Of a DNA stretch of 64,000 nucleotides, positions 17,495-27,136 are shown piece by piece; the first letter of the stretch is position 1, and each line of letters starts with the position of its first letter. The stretch spans positions 248,001 to 312,000 of the forward strand of contig NZ_CP162495.1 of assembly GCF_040939125.1 (NCBI RefSeq). Direction: 5' to 3'. Both the position numbers and the translations under genes were made by a program. Below the pieces are notes generated by a model. It did no database searches. It was not told the origin of the DNA and was given only the letters and a program-made list of their open reading frames with translations. This DNA comes from Clostridium sp. BJN0013. GTDB lineage: Bacteria; Bacillota; Clostridia; Clostridiales; Clostridiaceae.

Positions 17495-18502
17495 TTGGAT
17501 ATATTAAAAGTTCGAGAGTATGTTGAAGATGCTTATGATCTCCATATTGAATTTATAGAAAAAATAAAAAGTATATATAGAATTCATACTAACTGTAATG
17601 AATACTGTTTAAAGGTAATAAATTATGACTATGGGCACTTCTTATTTATAATTTCTGCTATAAAGCATCTCCAAAATAAAAAATTCAGAAGTATACCTAA
17701 AATAATCAAGACTAAGGATGAGAAAGACTATATGAAAATGGAAAATTCTTATGCTTATTTGTGTGAATGGATTACCTCTAGAGAGTGTAATTATGATAAT
17801 CCTTTAGATATTTTGGTAGCAACCTCTAAGCTGGGAGAGTTGCACAAAAAAAGCTGTAATTTTAAAGTTACTAAAGATATGAATCCAAGAATAGGATGGT
17901 TTAAATGGATAAACACCTTTAAGCATCGTCAAGAGGAAATGATGAATTTTAAAAAAGTAATACTGGGAAAAGAATCTAAGGGAGAATTTGATATATTATA
18001 TCTAAATTATATTGATGAGGAGATCAAATTGGCAGAAAAGTCTATAAAGCATTTAAAGAAGACCAATTATATAGATAATATGAAAAAAGAAATGGAAAAT
18101 ATGGGATTTTGTCACCATGATTATGCAAATCACAATATTTTAATAGATGTTAAGGGAGAAGTTAATATAATAGATTTTGATTATTGTATATTGGATACTC
18201 ACCTACATGATCTCTCAAGTTTGCTTCTAAGGAGAATGAAGAATGGAAGATGGAATATGAATAATGCACTTTTTATTATTGATACTTATAATTCCATAAA
18301 TGACGTAAAAGAAGAGGATATACTTATTATGGCTGCTTTTATGGAATTTCCTCAAGATTTTTGGCAACTTGGAATACAGTATTACATGGAAAAGCAGCCT
18401 TGGGGAAAAGATTTTTTTATAAAAAAATTAAAGAAGATACTTAAAGATAAAGAAGAAAAATTAGATTTTATAGATGAATTTAGAAATTGGAAATACAATT
18501 AA
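17495..18502 (+). CDS. cotS: CotS-family spore coat protein (kinase-like)
   Basis: The ~335-residue protein has the aminoglycoside-phosphotransferase-like fold of the CotS/CotI/YutH family. The catalytic-loop motif GFCHHDYANHNILID is near residue 205 and the metal-binding NIIDFDY near 225. A mid-protein GRECN-type segment (SRECNYDNPLD) and the C-terminal FPQDFWQLG are shared with its two intact paralogues here. These proteins sit in the spore coat and inner spore layers. GGAGG (17482-17486) is eight bases from TTG 17495, which I prefer to the TTG at 17480 that overlaps the SD. It heads a run of four coat genes. Confidence 0.87.
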   Translation: MDILKVREYVEDAYDLHIEFIEKIKSIYRIHTNCNEYCLKVINYDYGHFLFIISAIKHLQNKKFRSIPKIIKTKDEKDYMKMENSYAYLCEWITSRECNYDNPLDILVATSKLGELHKKSCNFKVTKDMNPRIGWFKWINTFKHRQEEMMNFKKVILGKESKGEFDILYLNYIDEEIKLAEKSIKHLKKTNYIDNMKKEMENMGFCHHDYANHNILIDVKGEVNIIDFDYCILDTHLHDLSSLLLRRMKNGRWNMNNALFIIDTYNSINDVKEEDILIMAAFMEFPQDFWQLGIQYYMEKQPWGKDFFIKKLKKILKDKEEKLDFIDEFRNWKYN

Positions 18503-18525
18503 AACATTTAAGGGGGAATTAATTC

Positions 18526-18723
18526 ATGTCACATAAAAAATCTCATGGTAAAAATGAAGAAGAAATTGAAAATAAAGATTTAGGTTATTATGATAATAAA
18601 GTGGAAAGTCTTAAAAAGACTGTTAAACATTTAGAAAAAATCAATAAAAGAAAAAAAGAAGTTATGAAACTTGAAAAGAAGAGGAGACGGATGTTAAAGG
18701 AAATGAAGAAGAAACACAGATAG
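18526..18723 (+). CDS. Small charged coiled-coil protein in the coat operon
   Basis: The 65-residue protein is almost all Lys, Glu, Asp, Arg and His. Heptad-like spacing from residue ~25 onward (VESLKKTVKHLEKINKRKK) suggests one long coiled coil. There is no membrane segment. AGGGGGAA lies before the ATG, and it is 23 bases after the CotS gene and 34 before the next coat gene, so it is very likely co-transcribed and a structural coat component. I do not recognise a named family. Confidence 0.65.
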   Translation: MSHKKSHGKNEEEIENKDLGYYDNKVESLKKTVKHLEKINKRKKEVMKLEKKRRRMLKEMKKKHR

Positions 18724-18757
18724 GATAGTGACAGTATAGGGGTGAGGTGGTTTAAAG

Positions 18758-19519
18758 GTGTATAGTGACAATGTTGAATTGTGTTTTGTAGAATATTTAA
18801 AATCAAAAGGAATATACGTAGTAAAGCAATTCAATAGGGATTTAAAACAAGAACACTTAACTTTAGATAGAATAAAAGAACAAATATCTATAATAAGTGA
18901 ATTTCATAAGAAAACTTTAGGTTATACAGGAGTTATGAATAAGCGTCTAGATAATAATATAGGAAAAGTAGTAGAACGCTATAAGATATATATAAAGAAA
19001 TTAAAAAAGTATTTAGAACAGATATCCAGTTACAAAAACAGAAGTAATTTTGAAGAAAAACTAAATAAAGTGGGAGAAGGATATTTAATTAGGGCTCAAA
19101 AATGTATGGACAATTTATATAAAAATAATTATATAGAGTTGATACTTAGAAGTATGAGTAGGGTAGAAATGTGTCTTACAGACACTTATTTCGATAATTT
19201 AAGGAAAGTAAAAGATATACAAATAATAAATATAAAAGATTGTTGCTATAATATGGTTGAAGTGGATTTAGTATATTTTTTAAACAAGATAAAAAGAAAA
19301 GGTATAGATATAGATTTTAGTGAACTTATAAAAATTTTTTGTATTGAAGAATCCTTAGATGATAATAGTGTGCAATTTATATTATCTATAATATCTTATC
19401 CCTATCAATTCATGAAATGTTGCAATAGGTATAGATATAATACAAAAAATTGGACAGAAGATGAATATTTACTTAGATTAGATAAATCCATTAATGAGGA
19501 TGGAGAAAGTTTAATTTAA
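18758..19519 (+). CDS. Degenerate CotS-like protein lacking the kinase motif
   Basis: The 253-residue protein aligns with its CotS neighbours in the second half. VEMCLTDTYFDNL stands where the others have FCHHD and the HN motif, VEVDLVYFLNKI stands near the metal site region, and ISYPYQFMKCCNRYRYNTKNWTEDEYL (short pieces: YPYQFMKCCNRYRY, NWTEDEYLLRL) matches the conserved C-terminus. The N-terminal lobe is short. The catalytic HxD is lost, so it is probably a structural pseudokinase. GTG start with GAGGTGG seven bases upstream. It sits between a small charged gene and an intact CotS paralogue. Confidence 0.7.
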   Translation: MYSDNVELCFVEYLKSKGIYVVKQFNRDLKQEHLTLDRIKEQISIISEFHKKTLGYTGVMNKRLDNNIGKVVERYKIYIKKLKKYLEQISSYKNRSNFEEKLNKVGEGYLIRAQKCMDNLYKNNYIELILRSMSRVEMCLTDTYFDNLRKVKDIQIINIKDCCYNMVEVDLVYFLNKIKRKGIDIDFSELIKIFCIEESLDDNSVQFILSIISYPYQFMKCCNRYRYNTKNWTEDEYLLRLDKSINEDGESLI

Positions 19520-19545
19520 ATAATAGTTAATAGGAGGCTTTCAGA

Positions 19546-20574
19546 TTGATAGATAGATATGGTGAAAAAAAATATTTAACTGGATATGATCTATGTGTAG
19601 AACTTTTCGATAGATTTGATTTAAAAGTATATGATGTAATACCTATTAGAAAAGTATATATGGTTTCTTCGGATAAGGGTAAGAAAATATTTAAGAAATT
19701 AGAGTATACTTTGGATGAGTTAAAATTTATAAATGAACTTTTAACTTATGTAAGAAGCAAATTTTCCAGAGTGGTCAATTTTGTAAAAAATAAAGATGGA
19801 GATATATATACCATATGGAATGGAGATATGTATTGCATAATGGATGTAGTTTATGGTAAGGAATGCAATTTTAGTAATCCTGTAGATTTGAGTATTGCAG
19901 CTGAAGGGTTGGGAGAATTTCATCTTGCATCTGAAGGTTTTAAGACAGATGTACGGAATAAATATAATAATGGAAAACTTATTGATACCTTTAATCGGAG
20001 AATTCAAGAAATGGAGTTTTTTCAAAATATAGCACATATACATGAAAAGAAAACGGAATTTGATGAAATATTTATAAAGAATTCAAACTACTATATAGAA
20101 CAAATAAAGAAAAGTGAAAGTATGCTTGAAGAATCTTATTATTATAAGTTATGTAGTGAGGAGGACAAAATAGTAGTATGTCACCATGATTTAGCTTACC
20201 ATAACATATTAATAAATAATAATGAAGCTTATTTTGTAGATTTTGATTATGCCATTATAGATCTCAAAGTACATGATTTATGTAATTTTATAAATAAAGT
20301 CATTAAAAATTTTGCTTTTGATATAGAAAAGGCAAAGCTGATAATAGATAATTATTGTAATAAGAATACATTAAGCAATAGGGAATTAGAAGTATTATAT
20401 GCTATGCTAAATTTTCCTAATGATTTTTATACTATATCTAGGGACTATTATACTAAGCGAAAAGATTGGAAGGAAGAAATATTCTTAGATAGGTTAAAAA
20501 GAAAAATCAGATATAAAGAGGATAGAGAAGAATTCTTAGAAGAATTTAGAAATAAAATTTTAAATAAAATATAA
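19546..20574 (+). CDS. CotS-family spore coat protein (kinase-like)
   Basis: This 342-residue paralogue keeps the kinase-like motifs VVCHHDLAYHNILIN (~residue 208) and AYFVDFDYAIID (~228), and the family segments YGKECNFSNPVDL and NFPNDFYTISRDYY. AGGAGG precedes the TTG start by eight bases. It ends the coat run, 26 bases after the degenerate paralogue, and a strong terminator follows. The role in coat assembly is inferred from family and context. Confidence 0.85.
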   Translation: MIDRYGEKKYLTGYDLCVELFDRFDLKVYDVIPIRKVYMVSSDKGKKIFKKLEYTLDELKFINELLTYVRSKFSRVVNFVKNKDGDIYTIWNGDMYCIMDVVYGKECNFSNPVDLSIAAEGLGEFHLASEGFKTDVRNKYNNGKLIDTFNRRIQEMEFFQNIAHIHEKKTEFDEIFIKNSNYYIEQIKKSESMLEESYYYKLCSEEDKIVVCHHDLAYHNILINNNEAYFVDFDYAIIDLKVHDLCNFINKVIKNFAFDIEKAKLIIDNYCNKNTLSNRELEVLYAMLNFPNDFYTISRDYYTKRKDWKEEIFLDRLKRKIRYKEDREEFLEEFRNKILNKI

Positions 20575-20597
20575 GATCATATTTGGTGTTATTAAAA

Positions 20598-20654
20598 TAA
20601 AAAATATACCCATCCAAGTAGTGTAAAGCTTATTTTGATGGGTATATTTTTTAT
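20598..20654 (+). terminator. Terminator of the coat gene run
   Basis: A 14-bp stem (20601-20614 with 20637-20650, core TACCCATC/GATGGGTA) is followed by a short T run. It lies 27 bases after the last CotS stop codon. Confidence 0.8.
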
Positions 20655-20669
20655 TGATTTAGATTCTGT

Positions 20670-21010
20670 TTATGCCGCCTGATCGTTTGGTTGTATAGCT
20701 TCTAAAATTCCAATCTGTTCAGGAGGGCCACCATCTCATGTTATGGTGCTGGTACAATCTTCTACTGTAGAATTATAAGTGTAGCCCGTGATGCTTCCCA
20801 CCGATTCAGAACCTCCGGTAATAATCCCAGTAGTGGGACAATCTTTAATTGCAAAAGAAGAAGGAATTGGCTCAGTGGAACTCTCTTTACTGCCGCTTAC
20901 TAGTCCGCTGACCCAGGTTGTGTTGTCTGACAGGTTAATGGTAATATTGGAAGCAGTTTGTTATTGAAATGGGTATGTCCCCTGACCTACGGACGGTAAA
21001 AAGGTGCTAT
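20670..21010 (-). pseudogene. Remnant of a repeat-containing surface protein
   Basis: This stretch is visibly richer in G and C than its surroundings and reads as protein on the minus strand, with two in-frame stops (TAA near 20965 and TGA at 20738-20736) and a final TAA at 20670. The translation has pieces such as SNITINLSDNTTWVSGLVSG, AIKDCPTTGIITGGSESVG and SITGYTYNSTVEDC. The alternating Gly, hydrophobic and NC/DC pattern resembles GLUG or beta-helix repeats of secreted proteins. No start, signal peptide or anchor remains. It appears to be a decayed, possibly acquired gene fragment. Confidence 0.5.
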
Positions 21011-21385
21011 TAGGATAGAAAAAGAAGATTATACATAAGTTAAATAAGTTACCAATGGAAAAGTGTAAAGAAATATAGCCAAGCTCTAAAATATAAGTTA
21101 AATTTATAGCAACTTATAAAATTTGTTTATATATTATATTTTCTTGGTTGGCATATGTCAATATATAGTGTTTGGTCTATTTTAGTCGCCGTACATTCTT
21201 AACCAAACCTTCTTCTTTTCTTTCAGCAGGCATATCTGACTTACAGAACCCTGAGCTATGATTAGTAAAATGAGAGATAGGAAGCAACAAGAAAAACCAC
21301 AAAAGCATAGTTTTTAAGCAGTTGCCCAATGTTTTATACGATTGTATGGAATAGGCTAGATCTTTTGAAATTGGCACAGAAAATA
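21011..21385. other. Intergenic stretch without a supported gene
   Basis: This region holds one 66-codon minus-strand frame (21177-21377) with no convincing SD and no recognised domain. Otherwise I see only AT-rich sequence downstream of the GT4 gene. Confidence 0.5.
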
Positions 21386-22513
21386 CTATTTTTTACCCGC
21401 AATTTTGTTATATATGTTTATAGTGTTTTTAGCAGTTTTCTTCCAACTTAGTTCGGAAGCTCTTTTGATACCAGAAGATATCAATTTATTTTTAAGAGTA
21501 TTATCTAATAGTACGTTTAACATAGCGTGACATAAATCAGTTTTATTTAAGGGATCTATAAGCAGGGCACCTTTACCAACTACTTCAGGAAGAGATGTAG
21601 TATTTGAAGTTATTACAGGTACGCCACAGGCCATAGCTTCTATAGGAGGAAGTCCGAATCCCTCATAAAAAGAAGGATATACAAATAATTTAGCTGCATT
21701 ATATATATAAGGAAGATGTTCTATGGAAATAAAACCAGGAAATAAAACTCTGTCAGATATATTTAGTTTTTCAGTATGTTCTTTATAAGTGCTATAAGAT
21801 TCACCTCTTTTGCCAGCTATTACTAAAGATAGAGGTTTTTTATATAAAGTTATAAGCTTATTAAAGCTGTCAATAAGTCCTAATATATTTTTACGAGGGC
21901 TAAATCCACCTACATAAAGTATATAATCTTCAGTGATGGAGTAGTATTTTTTAGCTACATATTTACTTACTCTTTTATCCATAGGTTTGTATATATCTTC
22001 ACTAGCTAAATGAGTAACATATATTTTATTTTCAGGAAAGTTAAAAGATTTAACTATATCTTTTTTAGAAAAATTAGAAACTGTAATAATACCATCACAT
22101 AGAGGTACTATTTTAGGTATATATTCTGAAAAAATTTTAAGATATCTATTGCTTACAGTTTCAGGCATTCTATATGGGATCACATCATGAAGTGTTATTA
22201 TGAATCTACAATTTTTATCAATAGGAAGTCCAACTCCGTTTTGAGGCACGTGATATAAATCTATTTTATTGTTTTTTATTATATTAGGTATAATAATTTC
22301 TTCCCAGAAATTAATTTTATCATTTTGCGGGGCACTGTCTAATTTGAAATTTTTTTTAAGATACATATCATTTCTAAAGCTTTCAGGCATGAAAAGTAAA
22401 TAATTATTTATATTATCCATATTATTTAAACATTTTATTAATTGATAAGTATAAGTTCCTATGCCAGTACCCCTGTACCATTTGGCAGCACGTCCATCAA
22501 TGCCTATTCTCAT
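21386..22513 (-). CDS. GT4 glycosyltransferase, paralogue of the 16194-17312 gene
   Basis: The 375-residue protein opens [20 protein letters not shown] and carries [41 protein letters not shown] and the GT4 signature [20 protein letters not shown]. It mirrors the first GT4 gene and likewise diverges from a CotS gene. An upstream extension of 11 codons is open, but AGAGAGGGA precedes the ATG at 22513, so I chose that. A role in spore surface glycosylation is inferred; its sugar donor is unknown. Confidence 0.87.
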   Translation of the reverse strand: MRIGIDGRAAKWYRGTGIGTYTYQLIKCLNNMDNINNYLLFMPESFRNDMYLKKNFKLDSAPQNDKINFWEEIIIPNIIKNNKIDLYHVPQNGVGLPIDKNCRFIITLHDVIPYRMPETVSNRYLKIFSEYIPKIVPLCDGIITVSNFSKKDIVKSFNFPENKIYVTHLASEDIYKPMDKRVSKYVAKKYYSITEDYILYVGGFSPRKNILGLIDSFNKLITLYKKPLSLVIAGKRGESYSTYKEHTEKLNISDRVLFPGFISIEHLPYIYNAAKLFVYPSFYEGFGLPPIEAMACGVPVITSNTTSLPEVVGKGALLIDPLNKTDLCHAMLNVLLDNTLKNKLISSGIKRASELSWKKTAKNTINIYNKIAGKK

Positions 22514-22626
22514 AAAATTGTCCCTCTCTAAATTAATATATTTCATTATATTAATTTGAAGTTAAAAATGTTAATGTTCTTCTAAATTAATTTGGGTGTT
22601 CATATAAATATATAGGGGTGATTAGT

Positions 22627-23634
22627 ATGATGCGAGAATTTGAAATAGAAAGACAATTCAATGTAAAAATTGAAAATATAAAACCAAGTAGAGGAGTATA
22701 TTTATTAAAAACAAATAAAGGGATGAAATGTCTTAAAAAGATAAATTATGGAACTCAAAAACTTTTGTTTGTTTATGGGGCAAAAGAACATCTTACAAAA
22801 AATGGGTTTCCTTATGTGGATAAATATTCTGTTAATATAGATGGAAATCCATACGCAATTATTAATGAAGATATATATACGCTATCAGAATGGATTAAAG
22901 GAAGAGAGTGTGATTTTAAGAATAGGGAAGATGTTATAAATGCTGCTAAGTGTTTGGCAAATATGCATATAGCCTCTAAAGGATATGAACCACCTGAAAA
23001 TAGTAAATTAAAGACTGATCTTGGAAGATGGCATCACCTTATGGAAAAGAGAGTTAAAGCCTTGGATAAGATGAAAGATATGGGAAGAAAAAAAAATAAT
23101 AAGGGAAATTTTGATTTGAATTATATGAAAGTAGTTAAATTTTATAAAGATTTCGGGAAAAAGGCTATTGAAGTATTACAGGATTCTAAATATGATGAGT
23201 TATGCAGTATTACCGAAGGAGAAAAGGGGTTTTGCCATCATGATTTTACCTATCATAATATAGTAGTAGATGGGAATGATACATTCAATGTAATAGATTT
23301 TGATTATTGCAAAAGGGAAATACGATCTTATGATATTTCATCTTTTATGATTAAAGTTTTAAAAAGATCTAATTGGAATGTAGAAAATGCACAACTTATT
23401 ATTGATTCATATAATGAAGTTAGTCCGATTAAAGAAGAGGAGTATAAAGTGATATATGCCTTCTTATTATTTCCTCAACGTTTTTGGAGACTGGCAAATA
23501 GATATTATTATAATGAGGTCAACTGGCCAACAAATACTTTTAATAAAAAATTGGAAGAATTAATTGCTGAACAGGAGAAATATATTGACTTTATTAAAAA
23601 GTTTAAAGAAATTTATAGTGAAAAAAATATCTAA
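22627..23634 (+). CDS. CotS-family spore coat protein (kinase-like)
   Basis: The 335-residue protein has KGFCHHDFTYHNIVVD (~residue 203) and FNVIDFDYCKRE (~223), the HxD-N and DFD motifs of the CotS fold, plus KGRECDFKNRED and LFPQRFWRLANRYYY. It is the third intact CotS paralogue in the window. AGGGGTG sits six bases before the ATG at 22627; a GTG at 22618 overlaps that SD. It diverges from a GT4 gene and is closed by a strong terminator. Coat function is inferred from family. Confidence 0.85.
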   Translation: MMREFEIERQFNVKIENIKPSRGVYLLKTNKGMKCLKKINYGTQKLLFVYGAKEHLTKNGFPYVDKYSVNIDGNPYAIINEDIYTLSEWIKGRECDFKNREDVINAAKCLANMHIASKGYEPPENSKLKTDLGRWHHLMEKRVKALDKMKDMGRKKNNKGNFDLNYMKVVKFYKDFGKKAIEVLQDSKYDELCSITEGEKGFCHHDFTYHNIVVDGNDTFNVIDFDYCKREIRSYDISSFMIKVLKRSNWNVENAQLIIDSYNEVSPIKEEEYKVIYAFLLFPQRFWRLANRYYYNEVNWPTNTFNKKLEELIAEQEKYIDFIKKFKEIYSEKNI

Positions 23635-23640
23635 ATTCAA

Positions 23641-23694
23641 AAATAAGGTCTATACTGGATTAATTTAAAATCCAGATATAGTCCTTATTTTTTG
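23641..23694 (+). terminator. Terminator of the third CotS gene
   Basis: A stem of about 18 bp with mismatches (23641-23659 with 23671-23690, edges AAATAAGG/CCTTATTT, core CTGGA/TCCAG) ends in a T run. Confidence 0.8.
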
Positions 23695-23695
23695 C

Positions 23696-23723
23696 ACTTT
23701 AAATGGCATGTAATCATAATATA
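23696..23723 (+). promoter_or_regulatory. Candidate sigma-K promoter of yabG
   Basis: CATAATATA (23715-23723) fits CATANNNTA, with AC at 23696-23697, 17 bases upstream, the same layout as the site before the first CotS gene. yabG is sigma-K dependent in Bacillus. The motif is short, so this is tentative. Confidence 0.4.
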
Positions 23724-23758
23724 TATCATGACTTTTTATATATGGGGATGTATAGAAT

Positions 23759-24646
23759 ATGAAAATAGGTGATGTAGTAGTAAGAAAATCCTATAATAAA
23801 GATATAACTTTTAAAATAATAGATTCAAAACAAACTAAAGAAGGTGTTCTATATAGTTTAAAAGGAGTAAATTTAAGGATAATTGCAGATTCTAAAGAAG
23901 ATGACTTAGAAATTGTTCCTGAAAACACCCTTACAAAAGAGGAAATAGTATTTAATAAACAAGTGAATGAATCAATTAAAAACATATTAATGAATAGAGG
24001 TGGATTTAGATATAAAGATAATTTTAGACAAGAATATAGTGTAACAAAATTTGCATCCCATAATTCTAAAAATGAATTGGCTTTTGGAAGACCTGGGAAG
24101 ATTCTTCATATAGATGGAGATGCAGAATATTTAGATGTATGTATTAAAGTGTATAAACAACTTTTATTGGATGTAGTTGGCAAAAATATAGTGGAGAAGG
24201 AACAACCTACAAAAGTGATAGAATTAGTAAAAGAGGTCAAACCAGATATAATTGTAATTACAGGGCATGACGCTATAGTGAAGGATACCCAGGATTATAT
24301 GGATCTAAATAACTATAAAAATTCTAAATATTTTGTTCAAACAGTATCAGAACTTAGAAATTATAAATCTAATTATGATGATTTAGTAATATTTGCAGGA
24401 GCCTGTCAATCCTGTTATGAAAAAATTTTAGATTCAGGTGCAAATTTTGCAAGTTCACCTAGTAGAGTACTTATACATTGTTTAGATCCAGTATTCTTGT
24501 GTGAAAAAATAGCATATACTAATATAGAAAAGGTTGTGTCAATTCAAGAAGCCCTGCAAAATACAATAACAAGAACCAATGGTATTGGAGGACTACAGAC
24601 AAGAGGAAAGTATAGAGAGGGATTTCCAAAATCACCGTATGTATAA
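23759..24646 (+). CDS. yabG: Sporulation-specific protease YabG
   Basis: The 295-residue protein matches YabG (peptidase family U57) over its length: an N-terminal MKIGDVVVRKSY segment, PGKILHIDGDAEYLDVC, VKPDIIVITGHDA, DLVIFAGACQSCYE with the family's conserved Cys, and a C-terminal RTNGIGGLQTRGKYREGFP. YabG trims coat and cortex-lytic proteins such as SpoIVA or CspBA during spore maturation. A GGGGATG region lies before the ATG at 23759. It follows the coat cluster, which fits mother-cell expression. Confidence 0.93.
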   Translation: MKIGDVVVRKSYNKDITFKIIDSKQTKEGVLYSLKGVNLRIIADSKEDDLEIVPENTLTKEEIVFNKQVNESIKNILMNRGGFRYKDNFRQEYSVTKFASHNSKNELAFGRPGKILHIDGDAEYLDVCIKVYKQLLLDVVGKNIVEKEQPTKVIELVKEVKPDIIVITGHDAIVKDTQDYMDLNNYKNSKYFVQTVSELRNYKSNYDDLVIFAGACQSCYEKILDSGANFASSPSRVLIHCLDPVFLCEKIAYTNIEKVVSIQEALQNTITRTNGIGGLQTRGKYREGFPKSPYV

Positions 24647-24794
24647 AAATCATAAAAATTGTAAATATTATTATATAGATGAGGCACTTAGAGAAATAAT
24701 CATATCTAACAGTATAAATAAAGGTAAGTTAAGTTTGTTAACAAAGATTTAATATTGACAAAGTAATTTATTAAGGATATACTAAAGTGTTTAG

Positions 24795-24823
24795 TTGACA
24801 TAAACTCATTTAAAGTGTATAAT
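24795..24823 (+). promoter_or_regulatory. Strong sigma-A promoter of veg
   Basis: TTGACA (24795-24800) and TATAAT (24818-24823) are exact consensus boxes separated by 17 bases, 28 bases before the veg start. The Bacillus veg promoter is also known to be very strong. Confidence 0.85.
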
Positions 24824-24850
24824 ATAAGTTGTAGAAAGAGGGTGTTTGGA

Positions 24851-25087
24851 ATGGATGGTTCGAACGTGTTAGCTTCTATAAGAGAGAATATAGAAAATCA
24901 TGTAGGAGATAAGGTAACCTTAAAAGCAAATGGAGGTAGGAGAAAAGTTTTTATAAATAAAGGAATAATAGAAAAAGCTTATCCTAGTATATTTGTAATT
25001 AGGCTAGAGAATGACACCCAAAGGAAAGTGACATATAGTTATTCGGATGTTTTAACTAAAACAGTTCAATTGGTTTTCTCAGTGTAG
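24851..25087 (+). CDS. veg: Veg protein
   Basis: The 78-residue protein matches the Veg/DUF1021 family: VLASIRENIENHVGDKVTLK, ANGGRRKVFINKGIIEKAYP and VTYSYSDVLTKTVQLVF. Veg stimulates biofilm formation in B. subtilis by working against SinR. An in-frame codon at 24815 lies inside the promoter, so the ATG at 24851 behind GAGGG is the start. In Clostridia veg lies near ispE and sipL, as here. Confidence 0.93.
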   Translation: MDGSNVLASIRENIENHVGDKVTLKANGGRRKVFINKGIIEKAYPSIFVIRLENDTQRKVTYSYSDVLTKTVQLVFSV

Positions 25088-25543
25088 AGTGATATTCAAT
25101 TTAATGAAACTGCTATTCTTTTTATCTCAGTGATGATCATTTAGTTTAATCAGTAATTTTTAGATATAAAGTTTACCGGTATAGAATTATGACAAAGTCA
25201 TTATTTATATAAGGTATTAAAATTTTATAATTTAATTTAGAAGTAGTATGTAGAGCCATAATTGTTCTGGATGCTACTTTTGTTTATGAATTTTGGTATT
25301 AAAATATTAAATATACCTTATAGGGTAAGAAGAAAGATGGCAAGCTTCCATCTTTCTTCTATGGTATAAAAGGGTATTGAGAATTTATGAGAGGTTATAT
25401 GGTTAACAACCAATTTAATATTACGTCAAAACTTTATAAATGTCAATATTAATAGACATTATAAAATTATTCATAATGTTAGCATATTTTTTACTTTCAA
25501 TTTATATATATAAATAGTAGGCCTTATGGGGAGGTAAATAAAT
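25088..25543. other. veg-sipL gap with two hairpins
   Basis: No gene is seen. Two hairpins are present: 25241-25284 (AAGTAG/CTACTT edges, with T-rich tail, a likely veg terminator) and 25328-25360 (perfect 13-bp stem, AGAAGAAAGATGG with its complement, loop of seven). The remainder is AT-rich and should contain the sipL promoter, which I could not fix. Confidence 0.6.
25328..25360 (+). terminator. Perfect 13-bp hairpin upstream of sipL
   Basis: The stem 25328-25340 pairs fully with 25348-25360 around a seven-base loop. It is followed by only a weak T run, so it may be a terminator or another RNA structure. Confidence 0.5.
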
Positions 25544-27097
25544 ATGGATGTAGACTTTATTAAGGAAAATATAGAATGTGAACAAATGTTAGCTGAAAAT
25601 TTCTCTGATACTATTATAAAAGAGGAATATGTAATACCAGATACTCATCCCGATGTAACAGATATCTTAATTCTTGAAGCAAGACCTGTTATAACTAATA
25701 AGGAAGTAATGGATGATAAAGTATTTTTAGAAGGGAAAGTTGAATATACTATACTTTATCGTGCCAAAGAAGATGAAGATATGGGTCTTTATAGTGTAGT
25801 TTATACCGGGAATTTTTCTAATTATGTGGAAATGCCGGGAGCAGAACATATAATGTCTTGCGATTCTAATTGTTATGTGGAGCATATGAATTGTACAGCT
25901 GTAAATGAAAGAAAAGTATCCATTGAAGGGATCATAAAATTAAAGGCAGAAGTATATAAAAAATATAACTTTGAGGTTATAAAAGATATTACCGGCTCTG
26001 AAAATGTGCAAATGTTAAAAAATCCTGCTACTATAGATAAAATAATAGGTACGGTTTCAGGGGATTTAGTAGCAAAGGCTGAGATACCAATACCTATGGA
26101 TAAACCTCAAGTGGGAAGTATATTGCAGTATGATGTGAATGTGCATAAAAAGAATGTAACAATACTAGAAAACAAGTTAGCTATAGAGGCTTATGTACTT
26201 ATAAGATTTCTTTATAGGGGAAAAGATACCAAAGATATTGTATGTGTAGAAAAGGATGTGCTTGTAAATAAGGAACTTTCACTAGAGGGAGCACTTCCTT
26301 CCATGGAAAGCTATACTGATTTTAATATAAGTGAAGTAGAACGGAATATTAGAGAAGATGATTTAGGAGAAAATAGGATCATTGAAGTAGAGGCCCTTAT
26401 AACAGCTAATACCAAGGTTATGTATAAAGAAGACATTGATATAATAGAAGATGCCTATTCTCCATCTAATTTTATGCAAATGGATAGAAAAGATTATGGA
26501 TTAAATGTAGTTCATGGACAAAATACTGTCCCTAGTATAATTAAATCTAACATAGAATTAGATAGCAAATCTAATCCAGCGGAGATACTTATGTGTTATG
26601 GAGATGTATGTATCACTGATAAAAAAATAGTAGAAGATAAAGTTATTGTTGAGGGAGTTTTGAATGTAAAGGTATTGTATAAAGATTCGGATAATCAAGT
26701 AAATAAGATTTGCGATGAAATACCTTTTAGTTGTAGCGTAGATGTACCTGACAGTAAAATTGATATGCAGTGTATATCGAAAATATCTTTAGAAAGTATA
26801 GAAGCAAGTATAGAAATAGATACCATAGCTGTAAAAGCAGTAGTTGAAGTTTATGCAAGAGTAAATTATGTTACCAGAAAAGAATTTTTAGTAGATATAG
26901 AAGCTGTTGAGGGGGAATTTCCTGCTAAAAAATCTAGTTTGACTATATATGTAATTCAACAGGATGATACTTTGTGGAAAATAGCAAAGAAGTACTATAC
27001 TACTATAGAAAATTTAATAAAATTAAATAACATAGAAGATCCAGATATTATAAAAGTAGGAGAAAAGCTTATTATACCTGGAAGAGCCATAATATAA
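25544..27097 (+). CDS. sipL: SipL-like SpoIVA-interacting coat protein
   Basis: The 517-residue protein has repeated DUF3794/SPOCS domains (~20-140, ~170-290, ~320-440; for example EYVIPDTHPDVTDILI and KVEYTILYRAKEDE) and a C-terminal LysM (~465-515: YVIQQDDTLWKIAKKYY, then LIKLNNIEDPDIIKVGEKL). This is the domain order of Clostridioides SipL, which binds SpoIVA and anchors the coat around the forespore, doing the job of SpoVID/SafA. GGGGAGG precedes the ATG. Its position between veg and cyanophycinase is close to that seen in other Clostridia as I recall. Confidence 0.9.
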   Translation: MDVDFIKENIECEQMLAENFSDTIIKEEYVIPDTHPDVTDILILEARPVITNKEVMDDKVFLEGKVEYTILYRAKEDEDMGLYSVVYTGNFSNYVEMPGAEHIMSCDSNCYVEHMNCTAVNERKVSIEGIIKLKAEVYKKYNFEVIKDITGSENVQMLKNPATIDKIIGTVSGDLVAKAEIPIPMDKPQVGSILQYDVNVHKKNVTILENKLAIEAYVLIRFLYRGKDTKDIVCVEKDVLVNKELSLEGALPSMESYTDFNISEVERNIREDDLGENRIIEVEALITANTKVMYKEDIDIIEDAYSPSNFMQMDRKDYGLNVVHGQNTVPSIIKSNIELDSKSNPAEILMCYGDVCITDKKIVEDKVIVEGVLNVKVLYKDSDNQVNKICDEIPFSCSVDVPDSKIDMQCISKISLESIEASIEIDTIAVKAVVEVYARVNYVTRKEFLVDIEAVEGEFPAKKSSLTIYVIQQDDTLWKIAKKYYTTIENLIKLNNIEDPDIIKVGEKLIIPGRAII

Positions 27098-27136
27098 TTT
27101 TAAAAAAGTTTTAAATTTATATTTTGAGGAAATTAT

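Noticed and set aside
21177-21377. A 66-codon minus-strand frame with one hydrophobic stretch
   Set aside because: No convincing SD, no family match, and it lies beside a decayed gene. I treat it as chance or remnant coding.
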